The position numbers and the translations under genes were made by a program. A DNA stretch of 64,000 nucleotides from Bolinopsis microptera (Eukaryota; Ctenophora; Tentaculata; Lobata; Bolinopsidae), in contig NC_087074.1 of the NCBI RefSeq assembly GCF_026151205.1, positions 16,164,962 through 16,228,961 of the forward strand, written 5' to 3'. The notes below the pieces were generated by a model. It worked only from the letters and a program-made list of their open reading frames with translations. It was not told the origin of the DNA and did no database searches. Shown one piece after another: positions 41,401-53,253 of the stretch; within the stretch, counting starts at the first letter, position 1; each line of letters starts with the position of its first letter.

Positions 41401-43874
41401 GCAGAACCTGCTCTAACCCCACACCAGTCAATGGTGGAAGTGACTGTGTCGGAGAAGCTGAGGAATCCAAGGAATGCAACACCCAAGAATGTCAAGGTAA
41501 AAGTCGATTATCAGAATTGAGCAATTGTTTCTTAGTTTCAAAACAATGTTTCTTAGTTTCAAAACTGCTAATAATTTCACAGTATGATTTTGATCTTTCA
41601 TGTTCAGCTTAGAGTTTTTGTGGCTTTCTAACATTTGCATTTATCGCAAACATTAGAAATGTTTTGCTTTATAATATCGGCCTTAAATTATTAGACCTAG
41701 CTGGTTTTCTGTTTTTAACTTGAGTAAAATCCAAAGCTGAGTAATACAAAATATTCGTAAGATTAAGGTCCGCTGATTTACAGGTAACCTAGTTGATGGA
41801 GGCTGGAGTGATTACGGTGTTTGGACAGTCTGCTCGAAGATCTGTGGAGGAGGACAACAGACTCGGGGCAGAACCTGCTCTAACCCCACACCAGTCAATG
41901 GTGGAAGTGAATGTGTTGGAGAAGCTGAGGAATCCAAGGAATGCAACACCCAACAATGTCAAGGTAAAAGTCGATAATCAGAATTGAGCAACGTTTCTTA
42001 GTTTCAAAACTGCTAATAATTTCACAGTATGATTTTGATCTTTCATGTTCAACTTACAGGTTTTGTGGCTTTCTAACATTCGCATTTATCGCAAACATTA
42101 GAAAAGTTTTGCTTTATAATATCGGCCTTAAATTTATAGACCTAGCTGGTTTTCTGTTTTTAACTTGAGTAAAATCCAAAGCTGAGTAATACAAAATATT
42201 CGTAAGATTAAGGTCCGCTGATTTACAGGTAACCTAGTTAATGGAGGCTGGAGTGATTACGGTGTTTGGACAGTCTGCTCGGAGATCTGTGGAGGAGGAG
42301 AACAGACTCGGAGCAGAACCTGCTCTGACCCCACACCAGTCAATGGTGGAAGTGAATGTGTTGGAGAAGCTGAGGAATCCAAGGAATGTAACACCCAAGA
42401 ATGTCAAGGTAAAAGTCGATTATCAGAATTGAGCAATTGTTTCTTAGTTTCAAAACAATGTTTCTTAGTTTCGAAACTGCTAATAATTTCACAGTATGAT
42501 TTTGATCTTTCATGTTCAGCTTACAGTTTTTGTGGCTTTCTAACATTTGCATTTATCGCAAACATTAGAAAAGTTTTGCTTTATAATATCGGCCTTAAAT
42601 TTATAGACCTAGCTGGTTTTCTGTTTTTAACTTGAGTAAAATCCAAAGCTGAGTAATACAAAATATTCTTAAGATTAAGGTCCGCTGATTTACAGGTAAC
42701 CTAGTTGATGGAGGCTGGAGTGATTACGGTGTTTGGACAGTCTGCTCGGAGATCTGTGGAGGAGGAGAACAGACTCGGAGCAGAACCTGCTCTGACCCCA
42801 CACCAGTCAATGGTGGAAGTGAATGTGTTGGACTTGGAGAAGCTGAGGAATCCAAGGAATGTAACACTCAACAATGCCCTAGAAATACGTTCGAAAATGG
42901 TGAGATAAATTTTAAACAACTTAGCAAAATACTATACGTGCCAGGATAGTTAGGGTTAGGGTTAGGGTTAGGGTTAGGGTTAGGGTTAGGGTTAGGGTTA
43001 GGGTTAGGGTTAGGGTTAGGGTTAGGGTGATGATAAATGATCATTCAGTTCGAACTTCGAACAGGTTTGAAAACCTTCCAGCGCCTTTGCACTTGATACA
43101 CGTAGCATTTCCTTTTTCGCGCGTGAAGCCCGGCTGATTCTGCACTCTCCCTTTTCTCCCTTCCTCTCTTCACTCTTCCCACAGAATTATTGAATATTCT
43201 TGAAAGATATTTAATGTAACTTAGATATCCCTAAGTAATCTTTTTGCTATCAGAACATAAACTTAAATCATCGGAGAACTGGTAAATACACAGTCCAGAA
43301 GTTCCACATCTAAGTTACTTAGTTACTAAGTAACCCAAATCATGTAAGTTGTTTAATTTCCGTGCAAATAAATGTAACACGGCCGAATTGCAGGCCAGCT
43401 AATGTAGGACAAACTTTGAACAGGAATGACAAACTTTAGATTTCTGACAATTCAATCACATTGATTAAATCAATTTAACAATATGAATACGTATTATTTC
43501 GACCTAACTCATTTCAGGAAACTTTCCATTTGTGTGGCGGGTCAAATGTCCTGAAGTCCAAACTTTCACTGCAACGTTAACTGAAAAAGTAAATATTTAT
43601 CTAGATTATGTTGCTCGACTCTTTCATTCCTTCACTTAAAAGATTTTAATCAATAATACGTTATTAGCCAATAAGTATACTTATATACGCTGTATGTAGC
43701 TATACATACATACATGACATACAATGTGCAGCTTATTGTTAAATCTCTACTCATGTTTAGATGAACGACGGAAATATCACCGCTGCTCTTTTGTTCCACA
43801 CATCCGAACCGGGCTTCTCAGAAGCTACCAAACCTATTTCGATGATCCAATTATTCGCCAGCTGGATAACATGA
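38425..43874 (+). CDS. Secreted F-type-lectin-like / Ig / multi-TSP1 protein, paralog 2
   Basis: Exons: 38425-38482 (signal peptide [19 protein letters not shown]), 38664-38799, 38939-39234 (lectin-like domain with AWWKLTF and NRLDRYSIR), 39497-39793 (Ig-like), 39991-40160 (TSP1), 40383-40562, 40850-41029, 41317-41496, 41784-41963, 42229-42408, 42696-42899 (six more TSP1), 43518-43588 ([16 protein letters not shown]) and 43761-43874 (ending FASWIT, stop 43872-43874). All junctions are in phase except those of the 39991-40160 exon. It is 170 bases instead of 171 and lacks a G in its AAGGAATGT stretch. TSP1 units 2-7 read WSDYGVW, losing the middle Trp of WxxWxxW. The protein would be extracellular, joining sugar-binding-like and matrix-type modules. 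An innate-recognition or adhesion role is inference. Confidence 0.78.
40383..42899 (+). repeat. Tandem array of six TSP1 exon-plus-intron units, period 467 bp
   Basis: Exon starts at 40383, 40850, 41317, 41784, 42229 and 42696 are spaced 467, 467, 467, 445 and 467 bp. Introns are nearly as similar as exons, so the copies are recent. The 445-bp unit lacks one copy of a short TTTCTTAGTTTCAAAAC duplication in its intron. The first five units have 180-bp phase 1-1 exons; the last exon is 204 bp, the final 3-prime extension included. Confidence 0.95.
42950..43027 (+). repeat. Interstitial telomeric sequence, 13 perfect TTAGGG units
   Basis: Exactly 78 bases of uninterrupted TTAGGG lie in the intron after the last TSP1 exon of lectin gene 2. 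The matching intron of paralog 1 (near 37002) has no such tract although flanks on both sides align. Confidence 0.98.
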
Positions 43875-45561
43875 ACTCGATTTTTCCTAACTTATCTGTA
43901 TCATACCTTATTTGGGGGTAATAATTAGGTGGACGGACAAACGGTTAACCAAACAGTCAAGCTTGGCACCAACGTAATGTCCGATAAGCTTTTTTGAGAA
44001 CTTTTCTCGAGGAACCTTCATAATTATTCGGCCAAGACGACTATTTCATTAATACACGACTTTTGTAATCTCATTACACAGATTTATTTCATAGTTAATA
44101 GTTTACTCTGCAGACTCGTTGAATTTATTTCGCGAACTCTCAGAAGTATATTTAACTTTGTTTGATCATTCATTGAGCAATTTGTCATAATTTATTGATA
44201 ATTCTAGAATAAGTTGTTTCATTTCTTGTTGTAACGATTTTTACCCACTTAGCACTTGGCACAAGACACAAATGAGCTACTGAAAGCTAAATAGACAGGA
44301 CCCTAAAAGTCAACCTTAGACAGGACCCATACCTAAGAAAACTTTATTGCCGTTTCCTTGATCAAAACTTCTCAGTTTTGACTGAATTGTGAACAAATTA
44401 AATGTCCACAACGGAAGTTTCTGGTAAGATCTGGGGCACCCCGCACCATTATTTATTATGCAAGAGTCTGGTTGTTCTGTGTTCGGTTTACATACGACAT
44501 ACGTATAACCGCCAACAATAAGGGGATATACTGCTTTTCTTTTCGTTGTATTGACCCTTCTTATCTAATTTTATTAAATAAAATAAATCGTATATATAAT
44601 AGGGATCCTAGAAAATTTAAATGTTTTGAATGAATTCTGGAGAGTTCATATTTCGCGCTTGCTATAAAAGCGTGCGCGCGGCGTCGTTTTCAATCACACA
44701 CGGCGCTTACCACAATTAAAGAACTGTACAAAATTTGTATTCGCGTCCAAACAAAACGTTTGAAAAAGAGACAGGCCTCAGATTGCCCTATTTTGATTGG
44801 TTATGTTTCGCCCCTAATTATTCTTCGAACAAAAGTCAACTGTCAAGCTCTAAACGTTAGTAATCATTTACACTCACCTTGTTAAAGAAGGTTACAACTT
44901 GTTCTTGCAATCTTGCACCTCTAAATATGAGGTGATGCATTCGCTGATCATTATTTTCTCCTGTGATTCTCTAAATCAATGACATTCTATTTTCATTGAA
45001 TTTGTCATTTCATAACAGAATAAAAGCCCAAAATCAATGTTAGGCTAACGAAATTTAAGTTAAAAATTTGAAGGAAGTGGATGTAACTTGTGATAAGTTT
45101 GGGAATATAACAGCTTCCATCTTATGAGTATTGCTGAAAGCACAGTGTAAGGCCTACACGGACCGCCTCTAACTAGCCAATCCCTGTTTACATGCCGTGT
45201 AGCAGGGGACTAGTAATCGGAAATACATAGTTAAGAGAAAAGTAAAATAGTTTCATTCAAATTTGTTAAACCATATCAATACTGTTTTCATTATTAAATT
45301 TCATTTATTCATACAACAAAACTGTAAACCAATTGTCATGCTTGAGTCTCCTGTCACAACTTCATAAACGTCTGATAAATATTATTTACAATAATAGCAC
45401 TGTACGGCCTAAAAACATAAGACAATAATAAGATCGCAATTTACTAATTAACTAACTAGTAATCAATTAACTGATATCAGAAAGCAATCGTAAGTCTGGG
45501 AAACAACACCAAACCAAGAAAAGAATCGCTAAGAATAAGTCAAATTAACACAGTTCACAGT
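43875..45561. other. Intergenic, no gene seen
   Basis: AT-rich DNA between convergent genes (lectin 2 on plus, CEP57 on minus). No supported frame, RNA gene or repeat array. Confidence 0.4.
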
Positions 45562-48500
45562 TCATATCCATTGGAGATCTTTATTAGAGAGAACATCTCG
45601 AATGTTCTTAACTTTAGTAAGAAGCTCGCGAGTGTTGCTCCCCCTAACACAGATCTGTACTTCTCTGTTAGACAGATTAGACAAAGGTCGGGAGGATGGG
45701 ACAGCTTGAGCTCGGACCACGCGCTCTTTTGATTCGTTCTCCAGCTGCGAGGAATTAAACATTTAGGTCATTGATCAGAAAACAAAAACTTATGAAATTG
45801 CTCAATCTGTCGTCCGAGAAAACGATTCTTGAGTAACTCTCGATGCCTTGCTGTTAATATTAAAATGGAGTCAATTCGGAGCAGAGCAAAAAGAACTGTT
45901 CGGCTAATAGGGCAAACAGCGACCACCGCTTAAGAGCCGGTTAAGAGCCGTTTAAGAGCCGTTTAAGAACAGCTTAAGAGCCGCTTAAGAACCGTTTAAG
46001 AACCGTTTAAGAACCGGCCAAGAACCGGCTAAGAACCGTTTAAGAACCGGTTAAGAACCGGTTAAGAGCCGGTTTAGAGCCGGTCAAGAGCCGGTGAGCG
46101 GCCGCTTAAAAACCGTCCAAGGACCGCTTAAGAACCGCTTAAGAACCGTTGAAGAACCGCCTCTAAAACTGCATTTAAACAACCTAAGAACCAACTTAGA
46201 GCCGTTTAAGAACCGGTTAAGAACCGTCTAAGGACCGCTTAAGAACCGGTTAAGAACCGGCTCTTAACCGGTTAAGAACCGCCTATAGAAAACAGATTTC
46301 TAAATCTACTAATAAACTTAGAGCCGTTTAAGAACCGGTTAAGAACCGGATAAGAACCGGCTCTTAACCGGTTAAGAACCGCCTATAGAAAACAGATTTA
46401 TAAATCTACTTATCAACCTAGAGCCGGATAAGAACCGGCTCTTAACCGGTTCTTAACCGGTTCTTAACCGGTTCTTAAGCGGTTCTTAGCCGGTTCTTAG
46501 CCGGTTCTTAAACGGTTCTTAAGCGGCTCTTAAGCGGTTCTTAAACGGCTCTTAAACGGCTCTTAACCGGCTCTTAAGCGGTGGTCGGTCTTTGACCTAA
46601 TTCCCGCTTTGACTGTTCAAAGCTGTTCAAAGCTAACGATTTAAAAATTATATCTTAAAATTCACATTTGGCGTTGCATCTCTAATGACCACGATAAAAC
46701 CATAATTTTGTGGAGCGCAGATCTGTTAATATCCAACTGTAGTGATGCAGGCATTTTATGGTCTCATATAATAACCTTTTGCTAAGTCAAGGAGTTATCG
46801 CATCTTAAAATTTTAAATACTTCGATAGTATAAACAGCTCTTTTTAGTCTTTCATAAAAACTATTTTTGAGTCATCGGGATGACGAACATGCTTGTGTTT
46901 TTCAAGTATTACAAGTTTTTACAATTGAATTGGAGGCTAAAAAGGAATATACAACAACTTTCTTCAATTAATAAATGCGAGTTTGTGGATATGGAAAGAG
47001 GAAATTAAATTCTCAGATGAAACCCTTTTGGGTACCTTTTTGAGGCAGGATTTCAGTTTCTTGATATGAGAAACTTTCTTTTCCATTTGATCAGAAATAT
47101 AGCTGAGTCGTTTTTGTGTATCTGAGTCGGAGGGGTCTGGTACGGATGAAATCTTTTGAAGCTCACTGAAAAGTTAATTTCCTTGTTAGCAAATGAATTA
47201 CGGCACAAGATATTCAAAAACTAATATCTAACATGATATATGAGTTCTTTTGTCTGCAACATCACAGTAAGTTAACTAAGTTTGGAGCTACAGGTCAACC
47301 GTGCCCTAATCCCTAATTACTAAACTAATTGCTTCTTAAAATATTATACATAATACATGAAATTCTTATTTAAACATTTGCTCCGTTTTGTTATCAATAA
47401 TTGCCATTGTGGTGCTCCCGCCCTATGGCCTATTAACCTCTGGTTAACAAACTTTTCAAGGGAAACCTTCCAATCGCTACAGACAACTTGCACTTTCGAG
47501 TATATATTATACATTTGATTGTCGGGGACGAAGTGGGAGTCTCCACAAAATGTTTTCGAAACGTCGACAACATTTTGTTTATTATTATTTATTATCATAA
47601 ATATGATCGACCCACTCACAAGAGCGAAAAAAGATGCCTACCGTATATATATTAGAGAGCAACTGCCTGGAAAACTAGTGCTTTTATTTGATCTCAACCA
47701 TCAACACTATTAATAAGATTGTTGGGTACATTAAATCTCGTGATTACTGATTACTTACAAAGTGAGGGCCCCCAAATCGTCCTCGAGTCCGCTTATAACT
47801 TGTTTTATCTCCTTCCCCGAACTTCCTCCTCCTTTCTTTGTACGCTGTTTTGTACTTATTCTGGCACACCGTGCAGGGTTCTCGTGCTTGAGAGCTGATA
47901 ACCTGCCATTCAATATTGTGATTACATTTTAATGATGAGGGTAGAGTGGAGAAGATAGGAATTGTATCAGTGATATTAATTTGGTTCTAGGGAACTACAA
48001 TATATTAAATTATTTGAACCTCGTATAGTACACATTTTTTGTTTCTAACTTTCTAAAATTCCAAAACGAACTTTTAATCATCACATTCTGATATTTTTTT
48101 CGATTCTGCTTTGTATACTGATCAAAATAAAGTGGATACAATTATTGTAATTATCAAGCATGTTATTTGATACCCGTACGAATCGAATCAGTCACAAAAT
48201 TTTAGCCGGTGAAATGTATAATAAGCTTGATCATGAGTTAAATTACAAACTCGGTTTCAATTACACCCGTTTAGATGGCCAAGACTTCTAGAGCTATAAT
48301 GACGTTCAAGATTGTATTTTTGCTGTCAGTTATGGTCGACATCTACATCGCAGAGGAACCAACAGGTTTATATACAAGTCCCAACATACTATTTACAGAA
48401 CATTTAAATTAAAATAGTTTTCGAGAGAACATACCAATTTAAAGCTGTCTCTAATAATTGAAATAGATAGAGATCATGTTTTCGTCAATTAAAAAATCTT

Positions 48501-51500
48501 TCAACAGAAGATCAAACGCAATGGAAAGATGTCGGAGAGCGGAGAAAAGAGATAAACATAGATTTGGAAACAGCACCCCTGCAAATACAAACAAACTCCC
48601 TAATTGGCAGTGGGGACTTCATTAGAGTCAGGTTTCTCACAAAGTCACGTGATTCAGCTGGCTCCATCTACGTGGCTTTCTCTGACCCTTTGAAGTACAA
48701 GGTGGGGTACTGCAATAGTAAATTTCTGGAGTTTAGCGGAAATATTTCTGAATGTGATACCCAAACTAAAATCTGGACCATTGAACGAGACACTTCTTGT
48801 CTAACTTTTTCTTGCAATGATGTGGAGCTTTTCCGCTATTTCTATTCGACGTCAAAGCAGGATAGTTGCAACCACTGGAGCCGCGCAGTGGCAAAGATAG
48901 TATTCAGAGGATCGAATGTGAGCCCGGCAGATACTGCATCTGACATGTACCGAGCCAAGCCATCTCATAAAACAGGTAAACAGTCGCTCAGTCATACCCA
49001 ACCAAACTTTCAATTGCATTATTGCGGTACAAGAATAACTAAAATAATTTGCGACGAAATTTTTTTACAACATCAGGTTGTTTCGAAACGGAAGAAACTA
49101 AACTTGACGGGGTTGTTTTGAGCCCCCCACTACCAGCAGAACCAGGAACAGTGATGGAAGTGAGGTGTAAAACCCCTGGACATGTTCTAATAAAGGGAGA
49201 TAAGGAGGTGACATGTGCTGGAGATAATGTCTTACAGTTCTCTGTTCTACCAGAGTGTAAGCTGAGTGGGCGGGAACCAGGTTGGTGTGGAAATGATCAC
49301 TGCTATAATAAACTTATACTTACATCCAATATTGTGACGTCTACTTAATTTGTTTGTCATCTAATCACTAATTTCTAGGGTTTTCAAATTCGGTGTTCAA
49401 TGTTCATATCAAAATACCTTTACATAGGGTGAATCGGTATTTTGATTATTGAACTCGTAAACTCATGAAAGTGAGGACCACAATTTCATGTAAGTCGTAA
49501 TTTTAACGGTTAAAGCAAAAGTCAGCAAAAGAAAAGTTAACAAGATCAACTTTCTAAAACAAGAGCTATTTAAACTTTAGCAGTTACTTTACTTACATCT
49601 GCTGGACGTTAGCGGTAAGTGAGTGAGAAGGGTGAGCGGATCTGCCACACACGAAAGGTATAGTTCTCTTAAGATCGGCAGGAGGAGCTGAGGATACCCT
49701 TATTGAGGGAGCAGAGCTCTGAGGTATGGAGCTACCGGTACTAGACGGTCTCTGAGGAGGGGAGGGTTAGGGGACTACTCACTACTGTTATCTGTGTTTA
49801 TTTGGGGAATGCTGTTATCTGTGTCTATATGGTATGAGCAGGAACTTAGAACATAAACAGGTGCTGTTTCTTTTCATATCAAATTTAATGGATGCATTAT
49901 AATTGCTAATTGCTGAAGATTAGGCATATTTTTAATTCAGTTTGTATGAGGAGTATTTTGATTTTTGTTATTAAATCACATTAAGTGTTACACCAAGTTT
50001 ATTGTGAATAATACAATTCAACAACATAGCTAACCTTTCGTTTTTTCTTCTTCTTATTTTCGTCTCTTACAGGAGGATCAGGGGAAGGAGGGAGAGAAGG
50101 AGTTATACTCAGCATCAGATTCTTGTTCTCTTCTGTTACTCGCGCTAACTGGGATTCCTATACTTAGTTAGAGATAAACAGTAAAATTCCATTACATTCC
50201 AAAGCACAAAGGTCCCGTCCATTAGAGTGCAGTACACAATACACATCTTAGAATTCCCAATTCGTTTAACCAAGCTATTCCACACCCCGGATGCACACAA
50301 AGACATGATGCAGAGATTTGTTTATTTCGTAAGCACAAAATCACATGCACTTTATTATCACAAGAATTGAGTTTGCATGTAGACAGGCATTTTTGCAAGT
50401 ATAAACTATGAAGAACTACTTTCTAAAATGCTGAATATTTTCGGAATAATACATTGTGATTTATGATTTTTGAAGAACGTGTAGAGTTTAACGTGTACGT
50501 CTATCTAATGATGCTACTTTTCTCGATAGAAAATTATATACTCAGAAAATAAACTTAACCAATCACCGAACTTGGTTAACTCTAACTCTAGATGTAAATA
50601 TTTCCCAGATTTGTCATACCTGCTCAGTTTGCTCCATCAATTTCTCGTGATTCTGTCGCTCACTGTGCAGCTTTCCCTCCAGTCCTTGTATCTTACCCTG
50701 CAAAGATTTCAATTATGATTTTAAATTTACATACTTCAATACAGTATTTTTCTATCCGAGAGAAATCGCCATATTTCTATTACAACCTTTTAAATGCTAG
50801 ATGGAAAGATTAAGCCCAGTTGTAATGTTTCACTTAATATTCAGGTGAAACTAATACGACAGAAAGTCCTAAATCAAGCTTTTTATATAAAGAAAGTAAC
50901 AGTAATTTGACTGTTCTGCATAAAATTATCTAGAAGAAGTAACCTCTGCCAGATTATGAGCAGTGTTTAGTTTGTAACATTCCATCTCCAACTCAGCTAT
51001 CTTCTTATTTTGCCTCTCCAGCTCTTCCTTTGTTGATCTCCCGACCTGGTCAATGGAATAGAATCATTCATACAAAATGCTCATTCATTCCTTGCCCAAA
51101 ATAACCAGAAAATGAAAGCTAAAACTTTTAGAAAGGTTTTAAGTTGAAACTTGATGTGCTTCAAAAGTGCAATGTCAGTAATAAACTTCTGTTAACCAGT
51201 ACTAGTGAACATCAATATACTCTATAAAAATAACAGTACCTGGTTCTCTTTCTCCTGTTCAATAGCACACATCCTCTCAGTAGCCTTGACCCTCTCCTGC
51301 TCAGCGTTATGAACCAGTCTTCTCATGTACTCCAGCTGTTTCTCTAGGATACTCACTTTACTGTCGTGTTGTTTCTTAGAGGAACTCTTAGAGGAACTGG
51401 TCACTTCTACGGACAAGGTGTTAGTACTTGGAAATGTGTTACAGAAAGGTATATAGATTAGTGGATACTATCTAGGACCTGGCTATGTGACCGTTCATTT

Positions 51501-52658
51501 TTATTTTAAGGAAAAAGAACGGAATATTTACGAGTTCTGCCCACCTGATTTCTTATCCTTGGTAGGTCTGACGTAAGTAGCGTACGGTTGAGAACTAGAA
51601 GGACAGTACAGAGCTCTGGCTTTTGTCAGCAAAGCTTCCACTTTATCATCATTAGCATCTGTAAGTGCAGCGTCAGATTTATACTCAATCCTTCTAGACG
51701 AAATGTTTTGGTCGGTTTCAGGGTTGTAGCTCAACTTCTGAGGTTGAATTGCTTCTGATGAGCCGTCTCCTTGAGCGGAGTCTGGTCGCTGATAATCTTC
51801 CTTATCAGTCGGTGTTGATGTGTTGGTTGGTTGAAGCCGGTACATAACCTTCTCGTCTCCTTTTGAAGCCCATGATTCAGAGACTGTGGAAGTAAGTTGC
51901 TAAGTTGCTGGTTCTATTTCAAACTTGTAAAGGAGATTAGAAACATTTCAAGCGAAGAGAGGGTTAAGTTTAGCTAATTAGTTTGATATTAGATAATAGC
52001 CCATTATAAAACATACCTTTTGCTTTATTCACAAGATCCTTGTAGGTATTTGCTTCCTTTTCTAGGCTACCAAAATTCTTCTCTGCTTGGACACGTTCTA
52101 GCTCAAGCTTCTTTATCTTCAGCTGTAACGTCTGCAGAGCTCTGATCACGGCTGAATAATAGATAATGGTAATCTCGATTTAAATCAATCAGTATTCAAG
52201 CATGAAGCTCAGCTTCGGATATACATCTACGAATGAAGCTGCAACAATTTATTGACAAAATACCACCAGGTAAGCTCTCTTACCGTCACTACTGGAGGAG
52301 GTATGAAGACTGTTCTCAGCTGATATTGGTAACTCTCTGAATGGGTGGGGTGTGCCCATCACACTCTGCTGTGAATTGTGGGTTACTGGAGGGCAAAGAG
52401 AAAACGTTGCTACCGATCAATAGAATTATTCTGTGAAGTTTATTGTTCGACTGTATAGAAATATTGATTTTATGAATATGGAATTAGAGATTAAATATTA
52501 CGGTATATAATGCGAATTGCGACCTCTATTCAGTATGTACATATGTATTCAAATTTTGCTCTATTTTAAATTACATTACAATTTGAATTCAATAAATTAA
52601 ATATAATTACCAAATCGCTGATGACGCTATCGTTGTCGTCCATGATTGAAGCTGACAT
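45562..52658 (-). CDS. CEP57: CEP57 (translokin), centrosomal coiled-coil protein, 12 exons
   Basis: Minus-strand exons: 52658-52611, 52368-52284 (or from 52365), 52151-52017, 51883-51545, 51406-51240, 51045-50944, 50697-50620, 50148-50071, 49751-49597, 47902-47759, 47165-47036 and 45744-45562. All phases agree, giving about 547 residues; vertebrate CEP57 is about 500. The N-terminal centrosome-localisation coiled coil shows VIRALQTLQLKIKKLELERV. The central coil shows LEKQLEYMRRLVHNAEQERV. The C-terminal microtubule-binding domain shows TIPFVCGRSAHPSHSLTANV, then SGLEDDLGALTF and KNIRDVLSNKDLQW. The family sits at centrioles and binds microtubules in spindle and centriole work. Intron 9 contains an antisense gene (48275-49348) and the last intron a fold-back MITE. 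HFM1 lies upstream on the same strand. Confidence 0.9.
45910..46597. mobile_element. Fold-back element made of 11-bp TTAAGARCCGG repeats, in the last CEP57 intron
   Basis: The left end GGGCAAACAGCGACCACCGC and the right end (minus strand GGTCAAAGACCGACCACCGC) are inverted repeats. Pairing continues into CTTAAGAGCCGGTTAAGAGC and beyond. The interior is dozens of 11-bp units TTAAGAACCGG, TTAAGAGCCGT and similar. They read forward in the left half and inverted (CCGGTTCTTAA) in the right, with two interruptions by CCTATAGAAAACAGATTT. Confidence 0.85.
48275..49348 (+). CDS. Secreted sushi (CCP)-domain protein nested antisense in CEP57 intron 9
   Basis: Exons are 48275-48365, 48508-48975 and 49077-49348, all phase 1 junctions (GTTTAT and GTAAAC donors; TTTCAACAG and AACATCAG acceptors). 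Exon 1 gives a signal peptide region (IMTFKIVFLLSVMVDIYIA). Exon 2 encodes a Cys-containing module of about 155 residues with KIWTIERDTSCLTFSCNDVE, HWSRAVAKIVF and DTASDMYRAKP. This pattern resembles modules I associate with cnidarian secreted proteins, but I cannot name it. Exon 3 is a sushi domain: GCFETEE, LSPPLPAEPGTVMEVRCK, VTCAGD and LPECKLSG. The frame closes at 49346-49348. It is unclear whether the last residues are native or read into an intron after the sushi domain. Confidence 0.7.
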
Positions 52659-53253
52659 GTAACGCTACGTCGAAAAAGTAAAATAATAAGACTTATAAGT
52701 AAAACTAAATCATGAGTACAACAAATAGAAAGTTAACAATGAGGTTGCTATGCCTGAGGTATTACTAATCACGAGAGGTTCCCTTCTTAGGAACTTGCCA
52801 CATGAATGTGATATAAAAAGTTTTTATCAAAGGTATCTACTAGAGATAATTGGTTCTTCTACTAAGCGACAATATCAATGTTTTCAGTTTTGTTTTGACA
52901 TAAGTTGTGAAATAACAGAAGAGCAGAAGGACAACGAATGGTATTGGGAAAGCAACAAATATTGTAAAATATACAGAAATAAACAAAATCATTTCAACAT
53001 ATAACCAATAAAGGTGTTATTAAAAAATTTATAAACATTATCATTAACGTTACTGCAGCCAGAATAAAAATGTCTTCACAACGTGAGAATCATGGACATT
53101 ACAAAAGTACTGAAATTACAATCAAAAGATTACCGCACCAAAATTACTTCAACAAAAAACGAAATTTACTTGAACATAATGAAATAAACATACAATATTA
53201 TATGAAATGAAATGAACATTAATTTGACTGAAATTAAATACTCTTTTTATACA
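52659..53253. other. Intergenic between HFM1 3' end and CEP57 5' end
   Basis: About 600 bases separate two co-oriented minus-strand genes. It must hold the CEP57 promoter and HFM1 3' UTR. A plus-strand frame at 52750-53004 (84 codons, starting MPEVLLITRGSLLRNL) has no recognisable feature and I do not call it. Confidence 0.4.

Noticed and set aside
36406-42919. Many conserved frames on both strands over TSP1 exons (for example [19 protein letters not shown])
   Set aside because: They recur only because the exon is duplicated; the phase-1 TSP1 frame explains the sequence and carries the cysteines and tryptophans.
42950-43027. True chromosome end
   Set aside because: Unique gene sequence continues on both sides and the downstream exons complete the lectin gene.
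52750-53004. 84-codon plus frame between CEP57 and HFM1
   Set aside because: No signal peptide, domain, or splice context; composition fits AT-rich intergenic DNA.
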